Part shown: positions 55,414 to 63,885 of the stretch, piece by piece | Layout: the number at the start of each line of letters is the position of its first letter | Numbering within the stretch: the first letter of the stretch is position 1 | NCBI RefSeq assembly: GCF_963674635.1 | Contig: NZ_OY771475.1 | Span: forward strand, 4,323,001 to 4,387,000 | DNA from: Breoghania sp. | GTDB lineage: Bacteria; Pseudomonadota; Alphaproteobacteria; Rhizobiales; Stappiaceae | DNA length: 64,000 nt | Reading direction: 5' to 3' | Made by a program: the position numbers and the translations under genes | The notes under the pieces: generated by a model | Database searches by the model: none | Seen by the model: the letters and a program-made list of their open reading frames with translations, nothing else | What the model was told of the DNA's origin: nothing

Positions 55414-56439
55414 ATGATCAGTCCTAAGCCGCTGGAAACAGCGGAGCAGATTTCGGATATTGCTTTCGCGTTCATGGGTTCGAAGGCGTTGTTTACCGCG
55501 CTGCATGTTGGACTGTTCACGGCTTTGGCGGATGAAGGGGCCGGGTTGGACGAGGTTGCTGAAAAGACCGGGCTGGATCCCGATCGCGCGACCACGTTGT
55601 TGACCGCGCTTTCGAGCCTGGGGCTCGTGGATCGTGACGGGGGCACCTACCGCAACTCGCCTGCCGCGGAAGCCTTTCTGGTCAATGGGCGCAAATATGA
55701 TTTCGGCGACTACCTTCGCCTGCAGATCGACAAGCAGATGTACCCGTTCCTGACGCAGCTTGAGGGCGCACTGACCGGTGAGCTCGATCCCGAGCAGGTT
55801 TCCTCCTATGCAGACTGGTTCTCCGATCCCAAGGAGGCGCGGCTCTATTCGGAGAGCCAGCATGCCGGTTCGCTGGGGCCGGGCCGCTCTCTCGCCCGCA
55901 CTGTGGATCTTTCGGCAGCCCGCAAGATGCTTGATGTGGGCGGCGGTACGGGGGCCTTTTCCATCTCGTTGTGCAAGGCCTATCCGGAACTCACATCCAC
56001 GGTTCTCGACTTCCCGAATGTGGTGAAGGTGGGCAAGGACTTCGTCGCGGCGGCGGGGTTGTCCGAGCGCATCAGCTTCCAGGGTGGCAATGCGCTTGAA
56101 AGCCCATGGCCGAAGCCCGTCGATGTTGTCTTGATGTCCTATCTCTTTTCTGGCGTTCCGGGGGAGGCCATTCCGGGGCTTGTCAGCGGTGCCATGAAGG
56201 TTCTGAACCCCGGCGGGCATTACATCGTCCATGATTTCATGGTGGAGGACGACCGGACCGGGCCGAAGCTGGCCGCGCTCTGGCAGCTTCAGCATGTGGC
56301 GTTCAATCCGACGGCCAAGTCGATCACCGGTGGTTTTGTCCGCCAGGAGATGGAAAAGGCAGGCTTCGTCGACGTGGAAGTCTCCGAAATGATCCCGGGC
56401 ATGACCATGATGGTGCGCGGGCGCAAGCCGGAAGCCTGA
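55414..56439 (+). CDS. SAM-dependent methyltransferase (Methyltransf_2 type), candidate DsyB
   Basis: 341 aa. The N-terminal helical dimerisation domain (about 1-85) is of O-methyltransferase family 2 type. SAM motif I is 'LDVGGGTG' (173-180) and 'PDV/PWPKPVDVVL' lies near 231-240. At the place of the family's usual catalytic His ('LHDW') the sequence reads 'SYLFSGVPG' (242-250), so proton abstraction from an OH is unlikely. That fits S-methylation. Length and habitat-type context match DsyB, which methylates 4-methylthio-2-hydroxybutyrate in DMSP synthesis, but I recall no diagnostic residue well enough to be sure. It could instead be another family-2 methyltransferase. I chose ATG 55414 over GTG 55384. 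Confidence 0.7.
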   Translation: MISPKPLETAEQISDIAFAFMGSKALFTALHVGLFTALADEGAGLDEVAEKTGLDPDRATTLLTALSSLGLVDRDGGTYRNSPAAEAFLVNGRKYDFGDYLRLQIDKQMYPFLTQLEGALTGELDPEQVSSYADWFSDPKEARLYSESQHAGSLGPGRSLARTVDLSAARKMLDVGGGTGAFSISLCKAYPELTSTVLDFPNVVKVGKDFVAAAGLSERISFQGGNALESPWPKPVDVVLMSYLFSGVPGEAIPGLVSGAMKVLNPGGHYIVHDFMVEDDRTGPKLAALWQLQHVAFNPTAKSITGGFVRQEMEKAGFVDVEVSEMIPGMTMMVRGRKPEA

Positions 56440-56465
56440 TCGGCTTTCTGCAAGAAGATGTTGAG

Positions 56466-56497
56466 AGCCCGGCGGCAAGCCAAGCCGCCGGGCTTTG
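56466..56497. terminator. Terminator between methyltransferase and secreted protein genes
   Basis: An 11-bp GC stem (56466-56476 with 56484-56494) and a 7-nt loop, followed by TTT on the + strand, sit between convergent genes. Confidence 0.82.
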
Positions 56498-56502
56498 GTT
56501 GT

Positions 56503-57702
56503 TCAGGGCGCCAGCAGCACGCCCCACATGAAATCGAACTTGATGGATCCGTCCAGGACGCCGGGAATCTCGTTGCCGGTGGGGTTGTAGGGCAGCATGG
56601 CGGTTGCGGCCTTTGTGGGGGCGCCATTGGCGCTGAAGGACGCGTAGTTGTGGCAGGAGATGCAAGAGGACGCCGCAATGGCGCCGCCTCCGGTGATGCC
56701 TTCAATGACCGAGTTGCCGAGCACCGACGGCGTTCCGTCCTCGGCGGTGAAGGTCACTTGCGTGGATTTCATGCAGTAGTTGCGCCAGACGGGGTCAAGC
56801 CCTGCCTCCTCCATCAGGTCCAGCAGGGCCGGGGTCTTGGCGCAGTCTCCGTATTGGGTGTTGTAGGCAGCAAGGTCGGGCATGACCTGTGGGTCCTGTG
56901 CCCCGAAACTGTCGAAGCAGCCGATATAGTCACAGCGCCCGGGATTGTTGCGATGCTCGAAGGTGCCCCAGACCCAGTTGGTGTTCTGGCGCGAGCTGAC
57001 ATGCAACGAGACCAGCGCGTATTCGATACTGTCGGAGGTGGTGGTGTAATAGGCCGCGCGGATTTCATCGAGGCTGCCCAATGACGGGATCCATTGAAGC
57101 AGCGTCGGCAAGGGGATCCAATCGCCCTTCACGGAGATGGCGTCATCCGGCATGACCACGTCGAAGTCGCGGGCATAGGCGGCGGCGAGGCCTTTCTTCG
57201 TGTTCAGGCCATTTTCGACGATATAGTCGAATTGGGGCTTGTTGCGACGCGTCTGCTCGGCGATGCAGGGTTTGGGATCGCCAGAGGAGGGAAAACCCCC
57301 GACCCCAGCATTGCCGGGGGTATTACAGGGCGCATCCAGCGCTCCGGCAAGGTCTGCCACAGCAGAGCCCGGATGAACTGCGGGCCTTGTCGCCAATTGC
57401 AGCACACTCGTCTGGAACCGTGCAGCCTCGCCAGCATCGGGCCACTTTGGCGTTGCGGAAAACGTTTCCGCATCGGACGCCCAGGTTTCGAAAAGGACGG
57501 GTTTGGGCTGGTCTGTAGAGGCCGGCGCCGTGAAACGGGTGAACAGGGTCCAGATGAATTCGTCGGAATGCTGATCTGTGCCATCCACCGCGCCGCCGCG
57601 TGCCGTCGTGCCGACCGCGATCCTGGTCTGTGCGTCGGCCGCAAAAGGCGCAGCCGCGGATGCCAGAAAGACTGAAACCGTAATTCCAATAATATGTTTC
57701 AT
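56503..57702 (-). CDS. Secreted protein with a single CxxCH motif
   Basis: 399 aa. A Sec signal peptide (about 1-24, ending near AADA) is followed by a periplasmic protein with one haem-type motif, 'SCISCHNY' (about 348-355), and several other cysteines (about 126, 147, 257, 262, 296, 315). It may be a c-type cytochrome or an oxidoreductase with one haem. No named family recognised. GAGG lies 10 nt before the ATG. It is monocistronic. Confidence 0.8.
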   Translation of the reverse strand: MKHIIGITVSVFLASAAAPFAADAQTRIAVGTTARGGAVDGTDQHSDEFIWTLFTRFTAPASTDQPKPVLFETWASDAETFSATPKWPDAGEAARFQTSVLQLATRPAVHPGSAVADLAGALDAPCNTPGNAGVGGFPSSGDPKPCIAEQTRRNKPQFDYIVENGLNTKKGLAAAYARDFDVVMPDDAISVKGDWIPLPTLLQWIPSLGSLDEIRAAYYTTTSDSIEYALVSLHVSSRQNTNWVWGTFEHRNNPGRCDYIGCFDSFGAQDPQVMPDLAAYNTQYGDCAKTPALLDLMEEAGLDPVWRNYCMKSTQVTFTAEDGTPSVLGNSVIEGITGGGAIAASSCISCHNYASFSANGAPTKAATAMLPYNPTGNEIPGVLDGSIKFDFMWGVLLAP

Positions 57703-57905
57703 GAAAATCGCGCCTCATATCAAATAATATGAAGGTTTCAAGATACCATGAAACAGAAGAGAATTTTATCCCTGCTTTTTACGGCGCGGAATTGTTTTGG
57801 CTTTGTTTGATTTTTTTTGAGAATGTGCGGTCCGGGTTTGCGCGAAATCCCGCGTTGGCAGCGGCGAGCGGGATCTGAGTTGTCCCCGCCCGCCGCGATG
57901 CGACT

Positions 57906-59003
57906 TTACGTGTTGAATTTGAACAGCATCACGTCGCCGTCCTTCACGACATATTCCTTGCCTTCGTCGCGCGCCTTGCCGGCTTCCTTGGCGCCTGCCT
58001 CGCCCTTGCAGGCGACATAGTCCTCATAGGCGATGGTCTGGGCGCGAATGAAGCCGCGCTCGAAGTCGGTATGGATGACGCCCGCCGCCTGTGGGGCCTT
58101 GGTGCCCTCGGTGATCGTCCAGGCGCGGGTTTCCTTCGGACCTGCGGTGAAATAGGTGATCAGGCCGAGAAGCTCGTAACCGGCGCGGATCAGGCGGTCG
58201 AGGCCGGGCTCTTCAAGGCCCATGCTCTCCATGTATTCGGCTGCTTCCGCATCATCGAGCTGGGCGATTTCCGCCTCGATGGCAGCCGAGATGATGACCA
58301 TGCCAGCGCCTTCGGCTTCCGCCTTGGTCTTCACGGCCTCGGTGAAGGCGTTGCCGGTGGCCGCCGATGCCTCATCGACATTGCAGACATAGAGCACAGG
58401 CTTGGAGGTCAGCAGGTTGAGCGCCTCGAAAGCCGGAAGATCTTCCTTGGAGACGTCGAGCATGCGGGCGGGCTTGCCGTCGCGCAGAAGCTCCAGAACC
58501 GCGTCCATCAGGGCGACCGCGATCTTGGCTTCCTTCTCGCCGCTCTGGGCCTTCTTGCGCAGCGGGATGACCCGGCGCTCCAGGCTTTCCAGATCGGAGA
58601 GCATCAGCTCCGTTTCCACCGTGTCCGCGTCCGCGACCGGATCGATGCGGCCTTCCACGTGGGTGATGTCGCCGTCGTCGAAGCAGCGCAGCACGTGGGC
58701 GATGGCATCCACTTCACGGATATTGGCGAGGAACTGGTTGCCGAGGCCTTCCCCCTTCGATGCGCCGCGCACAAGGCCTGCAATGTCCACGAAGGAAAGG
58801 CGTGTGGGCAGGATGTTTGCGGAGCCCGCAATCGCGGCGATCTGGGCCATGCGCGGATCAGGCACGGGCACATCGCCGGTATTCGGCTCGATGGTGCAGA
58901 AAGGATAGTTCGCGGCCTGCGCGGCGGCCGTCTTGGTCAGCGCGTTGAACAGGGTGGACTTGCCCACATTCGGCAGTCCGACGATACCGCACTTGAAGCC
59001 CAT
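57906..59003 (-). CDS. ychF: Ribosome-binding ATPase/GTPase YchF
   Basis: 365 aa, OBG-like P-loop NTPase with a C-terminal TGS domain. G1 is 'GLPNVGKSTLFNALT', the YchF-type NxxE specificity loop is 'VCNVDE' instead of NKxD, and the TGS end has 'TAGPKETRAWTI' and 'IHTDFERGFIRAQTI'. It is associated with ribosomes and the oxidative stress response. It sits 14 nt after pth in one operon. Confidence 0.96.
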   Translation of the reverse strand: MGFKCGIVGLPNVGKSTLFNALTKTAAAQAANYPFCTIEPNTGDVPVPDPRMAQIAAIAGSANILPTRLSFVDIAGLVRGASKGEGLGNQFLANIREVDAIAHVLRCFDDGDITHVEGRIDPVADADTVETELMLSDLESLERRVIPLRKKAQSGEKEAKIAVALMDAVLELLRDGKPARMLDVSKEDLPAFEALNLLTSKPVLYVCNVDEASAATGNAFTEAVKTKAEAEGAGMVIISAAIEAEIAQLDDAEAAEYMESMGLEEPGLDRLIRAGYELLGLITYFTAGPKETRAWTITEGTKAPQAAGVIHTDFERGFIRAQTIAYEDYVACKGEAGAKEAGKARDEGKEYVVKDGDVMLFKFNT

Positions 59004-59017
59004 CGTTTCGTCTTTCT

Positions 59018-59794
59018 CTACTTCGTATCGTTGGAGCCCAGCAGGCCCTTGAGCATGGCCGCCAGCGGGCCTTCCTTCGGCAGGTCGGGTTTCGCCTTGG
59101 GGCGCGCCTGACGGATGTGACTGCGGCCAGCGCCGCCTGTTTTCGAACCGGGCCTGGCTGCGGATTTCGCGTCCGACCCGCCGTCCTGCTTGCCTTCCGG
59201 TTCGTTCTTCGCCTTGCCCGAGCCGGGGAACACCGCCTTGTGAAGGCGGTTCATGAACTCGCCATCATTGCCCTTGGCCAACAGGTCGACATTGTCGCCG
59301 ATGGTGTCCAGCATGGGGATCAGCCAATCACGGTCGACCTTTGCGAAATCCCCCAGCACGTAGCTGGTGACGCGGTCCTTGGAGCCGGGATGGCCTATGC
59401 CGAGGCGGACACGGCGATATTCCTTGCCGATATGGGCATCGAGGGAGCGAATGCCGTTATGGCCGCCCGAGCCGCCGCCCGTCTTGATTTTCACCTTGCC
59501 CGGCGGCAGGTCCAGCTCGTCATAGAGCACAACCACATTGCCGGCTTCCAGTTTGAAGAAGCGCAGCGCCGCGCCGACGGCCTGACCGCTTTCATTCATG
59601 TAGGTCATCGGCTTGATCAGCAGGACCTTCTCACCCGCGATGGTGCCTTCGCTGGTCTCGGCCTGAAAACGCTTGCGCCAGGGGGAAAAGGAGGGATTGC
59701 GGCGGTGGATCGTCTCGACCGCCATGAAGCCGATATTGTGGCGGTTGAACTCGTATTTCGATCCGGGATTTCCAAGACCTACGATGACAAGCAT
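59018..59794 (-). CDS. pth: Peptidyl-tRNA hydrolase Pth
   Basis: 258 aa. It rescues tRNA from stalled peptidyl-tRNA. Motifs: 'MLVIVGLGNPGSKYEFNRHN' with the catalytic His (about H20), 'TYMNESGQAVG', 'DELDLPPG' with the catalytic Asp, and 'GGHNGIRSLD'. A Lys/Gly-rich C-terminal tail of about 65 residues is longer than in E. coli and common in Alphaproteobacteria. I chose ATG 59794 over 59824. Between rplY and ychF, same strand. Confidence 0.95.
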   Translation of the reverse strand: MLVIVGLGNPGSKYEFNRHNIGFMAVETIHRRNPSFSPWRKRFQAETSEGTIAGEKVLLIKPMTYMNESGQAVGAALRFFKLEAGNVVVLYDELDLPPGKVKIKTGGGSGGHNGIRSLDAHIGKEYRRVRLGIGHPGSKDRVTSYVLGDFAKVDRDWLIPMLDTIGDNVDLLAKGNDGEFMNRLHKAVFPGSGKAKNEPEGKQDGGSDAKSAARPGSKTGGAGRSHIRQARPKAKPDLPKEGPLAAMLKGLLGSNDTK

Positions 59795-59964
59795 GGCGGT
59801 TTTCCTGGATCGAGTGATGTCCACTTATCCCCGGCTCCGCAAGATCCGGGGCCCTGGAGCACCAAAATGGGGCGGCAGGGGAGTCTTGAACGGAAACGAG
59901 GGGCAGCAGGCCGCCCCTCGCAAGTCATGATCGCGCGTCGTCGCGAAAAGAAGGCAAAGCCGTA

Positions 59965-60585
59965 TTACTCGGCGTCGCCTGCCTCTTCCTCGCCCTCTGC
60001 CTTCAGCTCTTCCTTGAGCCCGGCCGGAGCGGCGACGGTGGCGATGGTGAAGTCGCGGTCGGTAATCGTCGGGGTGACGTTCGCGGGCAGGTTCACATGC
60101 GAAATGTGAACGGAGCCGTTCAGATCCACGCCAGCAAGGTCAACCGTGATGGATTCCGGGATCTCGGTGGCCGGGCATTCCAGCTCAACCGTGTGACGCA
60201 CGACGTTGAGAACGCCGCCGCGCTTGATGCCGGGAGACTGCTCGTCGTTGATGAAGTGCACGGGCACATCCACCGCCAGACGGGTCTTGGCGCTGACACG
60301 CAGGAAATCGACGTGGACCAGCGAGTCGCGAACCGGATCGAGCTGGTAGTCACGCGCCAGGACGAGTTCCTTCTTGCCGTCGACGTCGATCGTCGCGAGC
60401 TTGGTCATGAAACCACCGGCGTGAAGCGTGAGGGTGGTTTCCTTCGCGTCGAGCGCGATCGGAAGGGGATCCTTGTTGCCGCCGTAGATCACGGCCGGAA
60501 TCTTCTTGTCGCGGCGGAGTGCTCGTGCGGACCCCTTTCCCACACGCTCGCGCGACGTTGCCTTAAGCTCATAGGTCTGAGCCAT
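59965..60585 (-). CDS. rplY: Ribosomal protein bL25 (RplY/Ctc)
   Basis: 206 aa, the long form with a C-terminal domain as in Ctc. N-terminal 'GKGSARALRRDKKIPAVIYG' (20 residues) is the L25 signature, and the acidic tail ends 'EGEEEAGDAE'. It binds 5S rRNA. AAGGAG precedes the ATG. It heads rplY-pth-ychF on the minus strand. Confidence 0.95.
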   Translation of the reverse strand: MAQTYELKATSRERVGKGSARALRRDKKIPAVIYGGNKDPLPIALDAKETTLTLHAGGFMTKLATIDVDGKKELVLARDYQLDPVRDSLVHVDFLRVSAKTRLAVDVPVHFINDEQSPGIKRGGVLNVVRHTVELECPATEIPESITVDLAGVDLNGSVHISHVNLPANVTPTITDRDFTIATVAAPAGLKEELKAEGEEEAGDAE

Positions 60586-60614
60586 GGCTCGTCTCCTTAA
60601 ATGTTTCGTTCAAG

Positions 60615-60639
60615 AAAAAGAGGCCGATAGGTCGGCCTC
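60615..60639 (-). terminator. Rho-independent terminator after prs
   Basis: An 8-bp stem (60620-60627 with 60632-60639) is followed on the minus strand by TTTTTCTTG. It separates prs from the rplY operon. Confidence 0.8.
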
Positions 60640-60708
60640 CGTTCAGCGCTTCCTCCAGGGGGGTAGGCGCGTGGCCGCTGCTATACAGGAGCAGTAGCCA
60701 AAGGGCAA

Positions 60709-60740
60709 GCATCCGCGCCGAGGAAACCTCGCGCGGATGC
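60709..60740. repeat. Hairpin between prs and rplY
   Basis: A 10-bp perfect inverted repeat (60709-60718 with 60731-60740) with the inner pair GAGG/CCTC, just after the prs stop codon. It lacks a T-run, so it may help stop prs or stabilise its mRNA. Confidence 0.55.
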
Positions 60741-60799
60741 CGGATTTGTGCCGATCGCAGGGCTCTTCGCCAGAGCGGGAACCCGATATGCGGTCCCGA

Positions 60800-61732
60800 T
60801 CAGTTGAAGAGGCTGGAAACCGACTTTTCCAAAGCGGTGCGGTTCACGGCTTCGCCCATCAGCGGGGCGATGGAGATGCAGCGGATATTGGGGGCCGACT
60901 CCACCGCGGCTGTCGGCTCGATGGAGTTGGTGATGACCAGTTCCTTCAGCCGCGAGGCGGTGATGCGGGCGACCGCGCCGCCGGACAGGACACCGTGGGT
61001 GATATAGGCGGTCACGGAGGTCGCGCCCTTGGCCAGCAGCGCGTCGGCCGCGTTGCACAGGGTGCCGCCGGAATCGATGATGTCATCGACCAGGATGCAG
61101 TCGCGGCCGGCCACGTCACCGATGATGTTCATGACCTCCGACTCGCCCGGACGCTCGCGGCGCTTGTCGACAATGGCCAGCGGCGCATCAATGCGCTTTG
61201 CCAGTGCACGCGCACGCACCACGCCACCGACATCGGGGGAGACGACCATCAGGTTGCCCTGCTGGTAGCGTTCCTTGATGTCGCGGGTCATGACGGGGGC
61301 CGCAAACAGGTTGTCGGTGGGAATGTCGAAGAAGCCCTGGATCTGGCCGGCATGCAGGTCGAGCGTGAGGACGCGGTCGGCACCGGCATGGGTGATCAGG
61401 TTGGAGACGAGCTTTGCGGAAATCGGCGTGCGCGGGCCGGGTTTGCGGTCCTGACGGGCATAGCCGAAATAGGGGATCACTGCGGTGATGCGGCGTGCGG
61501 AGGATCGGCGCAGCGCATCGATCAGGATCAGCAGCTCCATCAGGTGATCGTTGGCGGGGTAACTCGTGGACTGAAGAACGAAAACGTCCTCGCCGCGCAT
61601 GTTTTCCTGGATCTCGACGAAGATCTCCTGATCGGCAAAGCGCCGAACCTGGCATTGGGCCAGCGGAACATCGAGATACCCGGATATCTCATCCGCCAGC
61701 GCCCGGTTCGAATTGCCCGCGACGATTTTCAT
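60800..61732 (-). CDS. prs: Ribose-phosphate pyrophosphokinase Prs
   Basis: 310 aa. It makes PRPP from ribose-5-phosphate and ATP. Motifs: 'VDDIIDSGGTLCNAA' (PRPP loop), 'RRFADQEIFVEIQENMRG' and 'DLHAGQIQGFFDIP'. Length is normal. I chose ATG 61732 (AAGGAA upstream) over a form starting at 61849. PRPP feeds Apt in this window. Confidence 0.96.
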   Translation of the reverse strand: MKIVAGNSNRALADEISGYLDVPLAQCQVRRFADQEIFVEIQENMRGEDVFVLQSTSYPANDHLMELLILIDALRRSSARRITAVIPYFGYARQDRKPGPRTPISAKLVSNLITHAGADRVLTLDLHAGQIQGFFDIPTDNLFAAPVMTRDIKERYQQGNLMVVSPDVGGVVRARALAKRIDAPLAIVDKRRERPGESEVMNIIGDVAGRDCILVDDIIDSGGTLCNAADALLAKGATSVTAYITHGVLSGGAVARITASRLKELVITNSIEPTAAVESAPNIRCISIAPLMGEAVNRTALEKSVSSLFN

Positions 61733-62041
61733 GCCCGCGTTCCTTTTTGTTGCGCAGCTACGACATCCTCGGTGCGCAGTTGCGGCCTCCGGCACACATG
61801 CGCAGATCGGACGTCCAGAACGCCTGTCATCGACAGGCGAGAATTTCAATGATGCCCCCGGTCAGGATTCTCATTCTGTTGCTGGAATTCGGCCGGGCGG
61901 CGGCGTTTTACCAATGGCGACGCGCCGGGACAACTGTTGCCGTGGCGGTTTTCAGCGGAATCTGCGTTGTCGCCCATTCGCGATCCCCTCAAGCGTGCGC
62001 GCGGGCCGCAAGGGCCGCCATCGCGCAGCAGCTCGTTCGGA
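61733..62041. other. Intergenic region upstream of prs
   Basis: About 310 bp containing the prs promoter. No gene was recognised. Confidence 0.4.
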
Positions 62042-62566
62042 TTAGCCGGAGGCACCGCTCAGCCACGATTTCAGCGCCAGAATCGTGCGTTCGGCCAGCA
62101 GGTTGAGCGTTTCGCCGCTGATGCCGGTCCAGGGGTCTCCGCTGGTCGCGCTGGACGTCTCCTGTCCGGAGAAGCGATGCACCCGCCGCCCGTTGGCGTC
62201 GTAGACGTCAAAGACGTAGATGATGGTCGAAGAGGAATTGTCGCCTGCCGCTGACAGGTGGCCCTTCACGCGGTAGGTCGCTGGCGCGCCGACTCGGCGG
62301 ACAAGCGTCAGCCCCTGTCGCTTGGCTTCGTTGCCGAGCCGGTCGGACAGCGAATCGGCGGTGTTGCCGGGGACGCCGTTGAAAGGTTCAAATGCGAAGG
62401 TTGCCTGGCTGGCGGGCACGGCGGCCGCCAACGGGGGCGGGGAGGCCGAGCTTTCGCCGCTTTCTCCCACGAGGCCCGGCGGGATGTTCCCCGCACAGCC
62501 GGACACCAGAAGGAGCCCGGCGAAAAGGGCTGCATGGCGCAGGTGGCCCGAGAATACCTTGGCCAT
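62042..62566 (-). CDS. Putative lipoprotein of unknown function
   Basis: About 174 aa. 'FAGLLLVSGCAG' contains a lipobox (LVSGC) with the lipidated Cys at about 23. The mature part has 'YRVKGHLSAAGDNSSSTIIYVFDVYD' and resembles a small beta-rich outer-membrane lipoprotein. ATG 62566 gives a normal signal length; ATG 62602 is the alternative start. No named family recognised. Confidence 0.8.
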   Translation of the reverse strand: MAKVFSGHLRHAALFAGLLLVSGCAGNIPPGLVGESGESSASPPPLAAAVPASQATFAFEPFNGVPGNTADSLSDRLGNEAKRQGLTLVRRVGAPATYRVKGHLSAAGDNSSSTIIYVFDVYDANGRRVHRFSGQETSSATSGDPWTGISGETLNLLAERTILALKSWLSGASG

Positions 62567-62726
62567 GGGGCGTCGGATCGAGGGGGAACGTCGCTCGTTC
62601 ATGCCAGCTTTCGCCTGTCATCTGTCGGCAATGGGCGCGTGGTGGCCAGCGCCGCTTCGGGTTTGCTCTAGCCGGATTTGGCTCAGGAATCCAGCCGCGT
62701 CTTGAACGGGACGGTCACGCTGCCTG

Positions 62727-63878
62727 TTATCGCACGATCAGATCGCGCGGCAATTGCGACAGGGATTGCGGTTCGTTTTCGCCCGTCAGGTAGGTGCACC
62801 CCAGCGTCATGGCCGTGTTGGTTTCCGAATCCATCAAGATCATATGGGCGAAGAGCACCATGTTGGGTTCGATCTCGGCCTTGTTGCCGCGGTAGAACAT
62901 CGGCCAGTCCATCCAGGACGGCGCAAAGCGTGCGCCGAGCGAGTAGCCGCAGGCGTTCAGCCGGTGGGGCATCAGGTCCCGGCGATCCATCTCGCGCGCG
63001 TGAGCCTCGAAGACATCGCCGAACGTGTTCCCGGGACGCAGCGTCTTTTCCACCTCGCCCAGAGCGGCGACAGCCGCTTCATGCAGCTCGATGTGGCGCG
63101 CGGAGGCCTCGCCGGTCAACACCGTTCGCATCAGCGCCACGTGGTAGTGGCGGTAGACGCCTGCAAATTCCAGCGTCACCTGATCGCGTTCGCCCAGACT
63201 GCGGCGTCCGCTCTTGTAGCGGCACAACAGGGCATCCATACCGGAGCCGACAATGAACTCGTTGCCGGGATAGTCGCCGCCTCCCGCAAGAACCGTGTCC
63301 TGCATGGCGGCCAGAATGCGGGCCTCGTCGGCACCTGCCCGGATCTCTGCCTCGCCTGCGCGATAGGCTTCGTCGGCGAGTTCTGCCGCCTTGCGCACAT
63401 AGGCGATTTCCGCCGGGCTCTTGATTGCCCTCAGGCGTGGAATGAGATCGGAGGCGTCGTTCAGGTCGGCGAAGGAACGCAGGGCTTCGTCGAGTTCGCG
63501 TCCAATACGCCCGGTCATGCCGTGGGTGTCGTATTCGACGCCCAGCTCGCAGCCAAGCAGGTCCAGCTCGAACAGCAGATCCTTCAGCTGGCCGATGGGG
63601 GAGGCCTCACCCAGATCGACCCAGATGCGGATATCGTCAATGATGGAGGTATGATTGGCCTGTCGCAGATCGGGTGCGCGCGTCAGCAGCACGAAACGGC
63701 CGTCCTTCATCACCACGAGGCACTGGAAGAAGCAGAAGCCGAAGGTGTCGTATCCGGTCAGCCAATAGTGGCTTTCGGGGGCGAATAACAGCATCGCATC
63801 CAGTTTGCGCTTCTTCATCTCGGCCAGAACCTTTTCCAGCCGGGCGCTGAATTCGCTGCGCTCAAAATGCAATGCCAT
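62727..63878 (-). CDS. M24 (aminopeptidase P/creatinase-fold) protein without metal ligands
   Basis: 383 aa. The N-terminal creatinase-type domain and C-terminal pita-bread fold are clear ('KRKLDAMLLFAPESHYWLTGYDTFGF', part, and 'AIKSPAEIAYVRKAAELADEAY', part). The metal ligands of aminopeptidases are lost: the first Asp is Glu in 'LEFAG', the second is Ala in 'YHVALMRT', the third His is Cys in 'LNACGYSLG', and no Glu follows in 'MVLFAHMILMD'. This resembles creatinase and ectoine hydrolase (DoeA), which work without metal. The substrate is unknown. ATG 63878 follows the pgeF stop by 7 nt, so the two are co-transcribed. Confidence 0.85.
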   Translation of the reverse strand: MALHFERSEFSARLEKVLAEMKKRKLDAMLLFAPESHYWLTGYDTFGFCFFQCLVVMKDGRFVLLTRAPDLRQANHTSIIDDIRIWVDLGEASPIGQLKDLLFELDLLGCELGVEYDTHGMTGRIGRELDEALRSFADLNDASDLIPRLRAIKSPAEIAYVRKAAELADEAYRAGEAEIRAGADEARILAAMQDTVLAGGGDYPGNEFIVGSGMDALLCRYKSGRRSLGERDQVTLEFAGVYRHYHVALMRTVLTGEASARHIELHEAAVAALGEVEKTLRPGNTFGDVFEAHAREMDRRDLMPHRLNACGYSLGARFAPSWMDWPMFYRGNKAEIEPNMVLFAHMILMDSETNTAMTLGCTYLTGENEPQSLSQLPRDLIVR

Positions 63879-63885
63879 GGTCAAA

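Noticed and set aside
61713..62045. Plus-strand frame of 110 aa upstream of prs
   Set aside because: Overlaps the prs start and ribosome binding site and lacks family similarity.
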